From positions 8,184,001 through 8,248,000 of the forward strand of contig NC_053184.1 in NCBI RefSeq assembly GCF_905163445.1: a stretch of DNA of 64,000 nt. The letters run 5' to 3'. The position numbers were made by a program, and so were the translations under genes. Source of the DNA: Pararge aegeria (lineage: Eukaryota > Arthropoda > Insecta > Lepidoptera > Nymphalidae). Below the pieces are notes generated by a model. That model saw only the letters and a list, made by a program, of their open reading frames with translations. It was not told the origin of the DNA and did not search any database. How positions within the stretch are numbered: the stretch's first letter is position 1; every line of letters begins with the position of its first letter. Shown here piece by piece: positions 55,508-64,000 of the stretch.

Positions 55508-56315
55508 TATAATATAATCTGCCTATATTAGGTACATAAAACAGAATCACAGACTAGCCGTATCTGTATGTACATAAGTTTTACATGAAAATAACTGGAA
55601 GTAAGTAGATCTAAGTAATAGAACGCGAAAAACTAATTTTTTAAGTAACTAATTTTTCATAAAGATCTGGTTGTTAAGTATTGAGATTCTCTTTTATAGA
55701 ATACTCCGTTGGCCCGTAGTTAAAAAAATTGCTGCGCCAAGTCTGAGACCACGTAAATTCGGTCATAATCAGTAATTTTTGATACCAGTCCAAACAGCCC
55801 ACCAACCTGCTTTAACTGAAACAACTTCGTAAGTCCATGCTTTAAAAACCGTTAAACTATGAGAGAGAAGGCCTTTTCTCAGCAGTGGGACTTTAATAGA
55901 CTGTGGAAGATTATGGTGAAGTTAAAAAAAAGGCTTTTACAAGTATTTATTAATTAAATTTGCTGGGAAGGTCTTTATTAACATTGAACTTTAATAAAAC
56001 CTTCCAACCAATATTAATGTGAAGTGTGACTGGAAACCGGTGTGTTTCAGAGATCCGCTCCAAACGTTATTACAGACGAACAAATCAAATCAGCTCAGTT
56101 ACCTGTACGGTAGGAATTTCCCGAGTCGAGTGGCTCTTAGCGAGTTTAGACTCGCTCAGAGTTACAAAGGCATGCCATTCCGAAATAACCAGAGCATCAC
56201 TCAACTAAAGATCGATGAGTAGTCTGAATAGTTTATTATTTAGTACAGGCAATGTTGTTGTCCGGTAGCCAGCCAGGGTGGCTAACCATCTAAACATATA
56301 TATCTATACATATTC
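55508..56315. other. Unassigned stretch with S6 fragment
   Basis: S6 tail at 55838-55915 (AACTATGAGAGAGAAGGCCT, CAGCAGTGGGACTTTAATAG). Overlapping 67- and 60-codon frames at 56019-56222 are unassigned. Confidence 0.5.
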
Positions 56316-56630
56316 ATTATCATCATCTCAACCCATCACCGGTCTACTACAGGGCACGGGTCTCCTCCCACAATGAGAAGGGGTTATGGCCGTTGTCCAC
56401 CACGCTAGCCCAGTGCGGATTGGTGGACTACACACACCTTTGAGAACATGGAGAACTCTCAGGCATGCAGGTTTCCTCAAGATGTTACCTATACCGTTGA
56501 AGCCAGTGGTATTTTAATTGTTTATAAAGCAATTAGTAAGTTTATAAAGACAAGTTAGATGTGTGTGCTGGGTTTTGAATTCGGCCCCCAAAAAGTGAAG
56601 TCGAATTCCTGCCCACTGAGCTATCACCGT
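56316..56630 (-). mobile_element. S2 SINE, full length
   Basis: The plus strand runs from TCATCATCTCAACCCATCAC, CGGTCTACTACAGGGCACGG, CCACGCTAGCCCAGTGCGGA and CTCAGGCATGCAGGTTTCCT to TGCCCACTGAGCTATCACCG. The B-box region (GCTGGGTTTTGAATTCGGCC) is altered. Confidence 0.88.
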
Positions 56631-56720
56631 TATTTAGCTATCTATGCATTTTTAGTTCATAATATTATAACTAATGGTGGTAAAAACAATAATAATTTTA
56701 GAATAAAACAATTATACTGT

Positions 56721-57257
56721 GATGCTCAAAATGTGGTATAATTATACCATATTTTGAGCAAGTGGTATAATTAACAATTTGGATGTGGATTGGACAGAGG
56801 CGACAGAAAAAGAGGCTAACAAAATACTTTTTTTTTGTGTAGTAGGAGTATAGTAACTTAAATACAACATAATTAAAAATGCGACACTCCAGAGCTCTTA
56901 ACCTATGCCTACATTATTTAACAGATGAAGAAAGCTTAAGTGAAGACGTCAAGAGTCGAGACCCTTCTTAGAGTTTCTTACACGCGTGGGTTTCACATTG
57001 CAAAATAATTAATGAGTAATTAAATATTCACATGCATGAAAAGTTAGAAAGCGAAGATTTGTTAAAGATTTTATAGAATATATACGTATTGTTTTGCCCT
57101 TTATAAATAATAAGACACCTTAACGGTTTCATTGATCTAAGGAAACTTTAAGAATTTAGCTTTAGTTTCGGAGATAATTTTTTAGTTTCGTCTCATGCGG
57201 GTACATCGAAGGAAGAACTAATTTTAAAATGAACGGTTATACAATATTTTGAGCATC
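56721..57257. mobile_element. Candidate 537-bp element with 21-bp inverted ends
   Basis: The left end GATGCTCAAAATGTGGTATAA and the complement of the right end (57237-57257) match at 19 of 21 bases. The left end also forms a 36-bp palindrome on its own (56724-56759). No clear target duplication or coding was seen, so the assignment as a DNA element is tentative. Confidence 0.45.
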
Positions 57258-57585
57258 TTTGCAATGTAATTTAATTTTTTTTTTCTTGTGATAAACTACT
57301 AAGACACCATAAGGTATCTTTGTGTTTTCGAAGTGTATCTAAAATGCACCCGTATTTATATCAAAATAACCACCAACTCGATGTCGTGAACATTGATTGT
57401 TAATCAAATATAATTATGTATCTTGGAAACTATTTCTTTATTAAATAATAATTAAAAGCGTATTTGTAAAAATCCTACTCAATTGTATAAAATATCTGGC
57501 CAATATGAATTCATAGTTAACAAAAGTTTAATTATTTACCCACTTTATAAAATTACTGTAACACTTGTAATAAGGTTAGGCAAGC

Positions 57586-57675
57586 AGAATTTGTCTGATG
57601 CATGCCTTCGGCCGTGGCTAGTTACCGACGAAGACGAGCCCCTAAACGATTTGGCATTCCGGTACGATGTCGGGT
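57586..57675 (+). mobile_element. S3 SINE fragment
   Basis: GCCTTCGGCCGTGGCTAGTT, ACGAAGACGAGCCCCTAAAC and GGCATTCCGGTACGATGTCG are the S3 body words. Confidence 0.75.
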
Positions 57676-59971
57676 AAAAAAAAGATTTCTAGAAAACTAT
57701 TCTGTTATAAAAAATATTTTGATTATTATTTATTAATTATATAATGTTTATACGAATTAAAAAAAGTTATTTTCTTTATAATTTTCAAACAATGATAACC
57801 AAAAGTCGCATTTGCACACGCTGTGAAACATTTAAATGTAACGTTAATTTCCCCTGAAATTAACATACACTTATAGTTTTCCTAAATCAGTGTTTAAACA
57901 TCACACATTTTCCTTTACCAAAGACATAATCCTTTATGCTAATAGCAATTTGTTATCGTAAGCCTAAGAAGATTTGTCTCTAACAATAAACTATGCTTAT
58001 CTTACGTAAGGAGTTCGGTGAAAGGGCCAAGCAAGGACCCTCGGAGGGACAAGCTAAGTGAGATGCCACTTAAGCAATTATCTTAGACCCTGCCAAGGTG
58101 CTGTGATCTACTGCCTCGGGGCAGGTACATTTTCGGTAGATTTATGGAAATGAATGACAGGTTATGTAACTACGTGAGTATATAACGGCGAAGATTATAA
58201 TGTTTACATTACAGAAAAGCAGATATGTTTTGAAGGAAACAATAAAAATAGTTGCCTATTATTGATTTTCTTTGCAGTAGAAGCCCAGACTGCTTGGAAA
58301 CACCTTCGTCGGTTAATTTGGATTTTCGTTTGCCATTTTCATACCATCTGCTAACACAAACTTTACGTTCCGTTTGGGATAGACTCGAAAAGTCGTTTGT
58401 TTAATCCGTCATCGATATTGGTCTCTATCTCTAACACTGCCAGTCTGAGACTTATTTTCGTAACGCTAACTTTCATGGCAGCAGCGTGATAGCTCTCTCG
58501 CTCTCCTGCATGATACATGGTTTGTACGTGGTTTGTTAAACTTTTACTAACCTGATGACATTAATGAAAAAAACTGATTTAGAAAAACTTGTACGTCATG
58601 ATGTACCTAAACAAGTATGGCGGCCAGCGCTTGACGATAATATCCGAACTGCGGTTCGGAACCGAATGACTTGCATAGAGGGGGCATAACGGTTTTTCCG
58701 TACGTGACGATTTATACCAATTGACTCCTACCGCAAGCAGCGTTAAAATGTAATAGCTTATTTGTTTATCGGCTATTTCATGCAATATTTCGCTTAAGCG
58801 CGATATGCATCGTACTCGGCACGTGTATGTCATCAGTCATGCGCCGCGTGTTGTCGCCTCGGATAGAACCGGGTGGCGCGAGCCGACGATCGGTTACCCG
58901 CTGCATCCTAAATATTTGCACCAATATTTAGGATGCAGCGAATCTGTATACAAATGGCTACATACAAATGGCAAGAAGCTTGGCCGGCATGAGCTGGCGA
59001 GACTTTCGCGCACTTACAATGTATAATGTCAAAATTTATTGCTGAAAAACTATATTTACTTAATTTTTTAGGGTTCCGTAGCCACAGGGCCCTATTACGC
59101 CTATATTGCATCGACGCCAACCATTAAATAAAATCACAATAAAACGTACACAATACACAGATAAGTGTGCTATTAAATGTAAGATAATATGATATTGTTT
59201 TAATTGAAAGGACATTCGTCTATAATAATATTTTTAAAAAAAACCTTCTTCTCTAAAATATGTTTTTACAGTTAGTCGCTAGTATCGGTAATGGCTCGAT
59301 ATTATTTGAAAGTTAACTGGATTTGAATTGTTATTTATCGTACATGATTGTAAACGGCGCTCACGTATGGCGTTGCTGTAATGTCTGTTTGTTTAGGCCA
59401 GTCCACACCGTGCGGTTGCTGTTGACACGGCGACATTAGCTGAAATCGACGTGATCTCTAATTCCTCGTTTCCGCTAGTTATGCTAATTGGCGACGTGTT
59501 GGTACATGAAGCGACTGGTCCTGGTATATACAATAGTACCTACATGTTCACGTATAAAAACTTTCACGTTCACTTTTAAAATTATCGATGGAAAGAAAAT
59601 CGTTTTGTGATACAAAGAGTTCTGTGATGAATGAATTGAAATGAGTAAGTGAAAACACGTGTGTTAAAAAAGTTACCTATACGTCAATGAGTTATTAATT
59701 AACCTACCTTACCTATTACCATATAATTATAATTTATATTAAGAATTCTTATAATTAATTTTGGATATGTTCCCATTAGCTTTGTGCAAGTGAGTCGAAG
59801 TGATCTATTACAATAAATGTGACAACATTATCTTACAAAGTGACATTAGCAACTGTCAGTGAATTAAAAATTCGACTATATACTAGTTGATAGCCCATTT
59901 AGTCGAATTTGAATTCTTAATTTTTTTTTAAATCGTTACAGCAATTCTTCACAAATATATTTTTACCATAC
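57676..59971. other. Unassigned stretch with hairpin
   Basis: 58020-58140 (AGCAAGGACCCTCGGAGGGA, CTGCCTCGGGGCAGGTAC) and 58600-59030 are GC-richer and unassigned. 59069-59100 (TTAGGGTTCCGTAGCCACAG) is an M-repeat start. Frames of 70-84 codons on both strands have no recognisable domain. Confidence 0.4.
58899..58940. repeat. Perfect 18-bp stem, 6-nt loop hairpin
   Basis: CGCTGCATCCTAAATATT and its exact reverse complement flank TGCACC, within GC-richer DNA. Confidence 0.92.
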
Positions 59972-60275
59972 GTAACTGCGTCGTTGGTCTAGTGGTTAGC
60001 ATGTTAACTATACGAGGTACTGGATTCGAATCACGGATCCGGTGAAAAAGTAGTTGAGTATTGTGAGTTTTTTACTAAAAAAAAATCCAGCACCAGCCCG
60101 GTGTAGGAAATTGGCGGTGCCAACTCCCGTGCTTCGAAGAGCACGTTAAGCCCTCGGTCACGCTTATTATCACTAACTTGTGACAATAATAAGTCTCGGA
60201 GCAACATGGTGGGTCTATGCTCTAAAAACGACTCTTTAAGTCGGTAATAGGCTGCGGATTATAGTATTACCATAC
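59963..60275 (+). mobile_element. S4 SINE, full length, with 9-bp target duplications
   Basis: Head GCGTCGTTGGTCTAGTGGTT then AGCATG, B box GGATTCGAATCACGGATCC, tail ATTATCACTAACTTGTGACA and GTCGGTAATAGGCTGCGG. Direct repeats TTACCATAC at 59963-59971 and 60267-60275 flank it. The head is close to a glutamate-type tRNA, with better boxes than the 38.3-kb copy. Confidence 0.85.
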
Positions 60276-61860
60276 TAATATTTATAAATGCAAAAGTGTT
60301 TATGTTTGTTTCCTATGCCTATATCACTGCACAGATTTTGATACAATATCTGTGAAAATGAAAAAATAAACTTGTATTATGTATGAGTTATTAAGGGAAA
60401 AATCCACATAATTAAAGAATAAATAATCCACTTTCGATTAAAAACCCGTGAAAGGTTGCGAGAAATATAAACAATGCTAACACCCTTTTATTTCTAACCC
60501 CAACTTTATCAATTTAAATATAATATTCAAAATGAAAAATGTATTTAAATACAGATAAGCATCGGCGAAAATAATATCTTAATAGGCAAAATTAATTCGT
60601 CGTATTAATTGCACGAAACAAAATATTATAAAATGAATACAACCTTATCTCTCCATTTAAGCGTGGTCACGTATGAGTACAGTCGAATACAATAATCTTT
60701 ACCTACTCGTATTGTATACGTAAGAGTAAGGTTAAAAGAGATTTATAAACTTGAATGCGAATGGTTGATTATATTCTTATTGTTTTTTAATTACTTTATA
60801 TTCATTAATTAATTACTAAAATGACATATCCTCACTTCTTTGTTCAGGTTGATTGTCAACGCTATTTTTACGTGATTCCTAGGTACACATCAAATTAATC
60901 AGTTAAAATTAAAGATAATATTTTTTTGTGTCGAAGACTATATATGTATATATGTCCGAAAATATTATCACATATTACAACATATTAGTTACACTTTTAT
61001 GAATAATTTAGTATATATGATTGAATAATAACGTGCTTATTTTATACTTAGAAAGATTCTAAATAAAGACTAAAAATTTTCAATTTTATATTCTGAAATA
61101 AATCTCAACACTGGGTGCTAGCTGAAAAACTCAGCTACGCATTATGTGTGTGCATGTACATGGTCGAATGTCGAGTCAGCGGATGACCGACAGTAACAAA
61201 TTTAGTCGGTGGCCGCAAACGCTGTTGTTTTAGGCCGTAGACAAACAGTGCACCGTGACCGGTGCTAATACTTGTTTGCTTTCTGTATTTATGGTACAGT
61301 CGCGCTCACTCTCCGGAATAATTAGCTCGTTATAACAACACGATGCATGTTATTTTTATTTATATGATTTGGAATAAAAATCCCTTCGGGCTTCCATTTT
61401 TTTTTTATTACGGTGCAGATACGTGTTTTACTCGAGTTATTTAAAAAGAAAAATTAGAGAAGTTCTTAGCTGTGTTCTTTATATAACTTACTTAAAAACT
61501 TTTTATGTAGATTATATTCAGCTCTTCATATATTTGATAATGGTTTATATGATATATTTGATATATTTGATAATGGTATAATGGTTTGATAATGGTTTTA
61601 GATTAAGAATGTTGTTAAGAATGTCGGGTTTGAATGTTTCCAAATAAAAAACAATAATAGAAAACATCCAAAATTATTTACAAATAAGCGGTGTACACCG
61701 ATTAATGTTCGGGGAAATAATTGGTCATCAGAAGAATCCTGAGGTATGTTTACTTTGGTAGGTAAGGTAATTTCTTAACATCAATGAGAAAACTAACTGA
61801 CTGTAAATGACTTATTAGCACTTTGTTCTTCTTGTTGTGTTACAGGCACAAGAGTGGCGA
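60276..61860. other. Unassigned stretch
   Basis: 60272-60320 (ATACTAATATTTATAAATGC, then AAAGTGTTTATG) resembles a Helitron 5' scrap. A TTTGATAATGGTTTA/TATGATATA mini-tandem lies at 61525-61606. The rest is AT-rich and unassigned. Confidence 0.4.
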
Positions 61861-61945
61861 TGGCGGCGGTGGTTAGAATTTCTAGCCTCCCTTTCGGGAT
61901 GACCGAGTTTGATTCCTGGCACGCACCTTTTAACATTTTGGAGTA
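61861..61945 (+). mobile_element. S2-like SINE head
   Basis: GCGGCGGTGGTTAGAATTTC and GACCGAGTTTGATTCCTGGC (B box), then ACGCACCTTTTAACATTTTG. Confidence 0.6.
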
Positions 61946-61969
61946 TATTACTTCTTGCATTTAAAGAAA

Positions 61970-62066
61970 TTGTATTACATTGCCGTGGTATTTGGAACTC
62001 CTTATAAAAGACCTTTGAGTATGTCCAGCAATGGACGTCCGTTTGTTGTCATGATGATAATGATGA
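61970..62066 (+). mobile_element. RTE-like LINE 3' scrap
   Basis: GTATTTGGAACTCCTTATAA, AAGACCTTTGAGTATGTCCA and GCAATGGACGTCCG then ATGATGATAATGATG match the plus-sense end of the stub at 47712-47882, with frame damage. Confidence 0.7.
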
Positions 62067-62457
62067 CCTTCGAAGCTACTTTTATAAAAAAAAGTTGGTA
62101 CACCTATATCGAAGAATTTTAAGAGTTTGGTTATGTTGGATAGCAACCAAAATGGATAAAAGGTATACAATATTGTTTTACTTAACTCTTTGATCATTTT
62201 TGCGCTGGGTCGAAAAGTCAATTATTGGTTAGTGAGGAGCACTTACCCGTCGTCGGTCAGTAATCTCGTTACCTCGTTTAATCGATCCAACGTTAAATCG
62301 ATTGACTCGGCCGCTGTAACCCGCACCAGCACGGGTCATTTTGGCGCCTGATTTCACCTGAGGTTTAGCGGAGCATGCTAGTTGAAGATTGTACCTACTC
62401 ATTTTAACGTATGTTTTGGTTGCGTTATATTGGGTAGTGAAAATAATAACGCTGGAA

Positions 62458-62545
62458 ACAAGCTGCTAAGGACTGTGGCTTTGGGAGTAACTCCCTACAA
62501 AAGACCTTTGTGGACGTAAATCGCTTGAAGTGATAATGATGAAGA
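62458..62545 (+). mobile_element. RTE-like LINE 3' scrap
   Basis: GGACTGTGGCTTTGGGAGTA, ACTCCCTACAAAAGACCTTT and GTGGACGTAAATCGCTTGAA then GTGATAATGATGAAG. It lies between units 1 and 2 of the module above. Confidence 0.7.
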
Positions 62546-63042
62546 TACTGTATACAAGCGCTGTACGATTTAAAAGAAAATAATTATTTACATAATATTC
62601 AATCATAGGTAAACGAAAATAAACTTTGCCCAGTCGAAGAATATTGACTGACATTTGAAAAGAAAAAGCTAGAAAGAAATTTCTTAATCTAAAAATAAAT
62701 TTAAAAAAAAAATACTAATTAATTTAATATATATATTTTTGTTTTATCTATTATGTATCGGACATATTTATCATGACTCATTTTGTCAGACACTGAACCT
62801 CCGAAAAGTTAGAGTGAGGTCGATCCTATGTCTTACATAACCACTACACTATCATCGCTTTCTTTTAAGGTGACTATACAGTACCTACTTATGTTACAAT
62901 GCTATTTTCGTCGTATGAGAAAATCAACGTAAATTCTCCTAAACGAACTTAATAGATCATTTGCACGTTCTTACGGACATTTCCAAGATATTTTAATATT
63001 GTAAAGTCGATTATCGGACATCGGGAGACACTTGCTATGGCA
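62546..63042. other. Unassigned stretch
   Basis: AT-rich; nothing recognised. Confidence 0.45.
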
Positions 63043-63345
63043 GGTCAGAAATCTCGTTAGGTACGTCGTTTAATCGACTTAACGTTAATCGTTTTTACGT
63101 CACAGCGGATAACCATATTCTGTTGCAAAGTAGATTTTATTCGAGGGAGAATACGACGTTGCTTGGTCACAAATCTAGTTATACCATGTAGCCGATTCAG
63201 TCGGACGTTTAAAACGCTCGCATGGTAAAGTTTTATTCACTCGGGACTAGTATTATTTTTCAACTTATTTATCGTACTAATACAACTTTTATGGGTGGTC
63301 TGACTGTTGCTTAAGATATTTATAAATTTATTAATTTCGTTATCC

Positions 63346-63880
63346 CTTGACTGCGATCCCACCTGATGGTTTTTTTTTTAAACATATTTCGCGAGGAAAT
63401 GCGTTTACGCGGAGTCCATGGGACCCCTAGCAAGCCAGACTACCCACTAAAACTCCACGGATACTGCCCTACTGTTGCTAAATTTTAACTTAATCTATGA
63501 TTTCATACAATAGTAGCTACGCGCTTATTAATAAATTACTTAATACTACTATCTTTCTACAACATATCCTAAGTTCTTGTTCGTAGCATACTCGTTCTGT
63601 TTTTTTTTCCTTTGTCTTTATTTTTATTCTTGTCTTTTGTATCATATTTTTATCTTTTCTTTTTTTTCTTTATCCCCTGAATGTTTTCTATATCACTCAC
63701 ATCCCTACGGTTCCGATGCGACATCGTGAATACCGGAACGCTAAATCGCTACGCCTTTTTCGGTAGGTTAAGTAGTCGCAGCCAAAGCCTCCCGACAGAT
63801 GAAACCAAAGAAAATGCAGAAAAATATAAATTCGCAAATTGCCCCCACCTGGAACCTTGGACCATTCCTATTCCTACAAA
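63346..63880 (-). mobile_element. S3 SINE, minus strand, interrupted
   Basis: The plus strand begins with the reversed tail (CCCTTGACTGCGATCCCACC, TGATGG) and resumes at about 63700 with CCTACGGTTCCGATGCGACA, ACCGGAACGCTAAATCGCTA, AGCCAAAGCCTCCCGACAGA and AATTCGCAAATTGCCCCCAC then CTGGAACCTTGGACC (decayed B box). About 320 bp of unrelated DNA separate the parts, including an 80-nt pyrimidine-rich tract (63598-63680). The 74-codon frame at 63681-63905 is a SINE shadow. Confidence 0.65.
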
Positions 63881-64000
63881 GTTTTTTCATAAATTTATAA
63901 AGTAAGAAAAATTGTTTTACAATTCTGGTTTAGCGTAAAAATTTCTATTGTATAGAAGCAGGCGTTACTTTGCGGAAATCCATGATATATTATCAAAATT

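Larger units (their letters stand above)
62255..63225 (+). repeat. Three diverged copies of a GGTCA/AATCT/TTAATCGA module
   Basis: Unit 1 (62255) GGTCAGTAATCTCGTTACCT, then CGTTTAATCGATCCAACGTT. Unit 2 (63043) GGTCAGAAATCTCGTTAGGT, then CGTTTAATCGACTTAACGTT. Unit 3 (63165) GGTCACAAATCTAGTTATAC, then AGCCGATTCAGTCGGACGTT. The units are about 60-70 bp and separated by 788 and 122 bp. They match no other repeat here. Confidence 0.75.

Noticed and set aside
59972..60050. Possible functional glutamate-type tRNA gene
   Set aside because: A and B boxes are present but acceptor and anticodon stems do not pair; the sequence continues as a SINE with flanking target duplications.
63598..63680. Pyrimidine-rich tract as a splice acceptor
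   Set aside because: It sits inside an interrupted S3 SINE with no exon following; more likely simple sequence.

Overview
The window is AT-rich, gene-poor nuclear DNA from an animal, almost certainly a moth or butterfly (Lepidoptera, perhaps a nymphalid). This rests on the repeats: several tRNA-derived SINE families, short Helitrons with A/T insertion sites and TC...CTAG ends, 3' stubs of RTE-like and Jockey/CR1-like LINEs, and small hAT-like MITEs, all in forms I associate with lepidopteran genomes. The repeat labels S1-S4, S6, R and M are mine; family links made from memory are marked as such.

I find no host protein-coding gene, rRNA, functional tRNA, CRISPR or bacterial-type operon. The longest open frame is 177 codons (12640-13173, minus). 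It and nearly all others run across repeats or lack any recognisable domain. The only peptides I recognise are C-terminal tails of LINE reverse transcriptases, recurring with an ELWNALP-type or GRPPTRWTDDI-type signature; all are truncated and one has an internal stop.

Layout. 1-5 kb: one S1 SINE, one M repeat and an RTE LINE tail in otherwise featureless DNA. 5-11 kb: a LINE tail carrying a perfect 58-bp inverted duplication, two 393-bp R copies 1.9 kb apart (the second flanked by a 17-bp target duplication), and a third, diverged R copy. 11-19 kb: strong short hairpins, GC-richer single-copy-looking islands at 12.2-12.9 and 17.5-17.9 kb, and SINEs. 18.7-36 kb: two Helitrons of one family, LINE stubs, an 83-bp tandem duplication, an interleaved A-B-A'-B' inverted-repeat structure (26476-26925), a hAT-like MITE, and an S3 SINE split by a LINE tail. 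36-50 kb: a 94-bp tandem, a complete S4 SINE with 14-bp target duplications, a MITE nested in a SINE with 8-bp duplications, an RTE stub with 12-bp duplications, and a Helitron nested in a LINE. 50-64 kb: more LINEs and SINEs, a second MITE, a short Helitron, a second S4, and near the end three diverged copies of a module rich in TTAATCGA-type words (62255-63225).

No pathway can be reconstructed. The genetic content is a nested transposon record plus GC-richer islands that could be cis-regulatory DNA of a neighbouring gene; that last idea is inference from base composition and lack of repeat similarity only.
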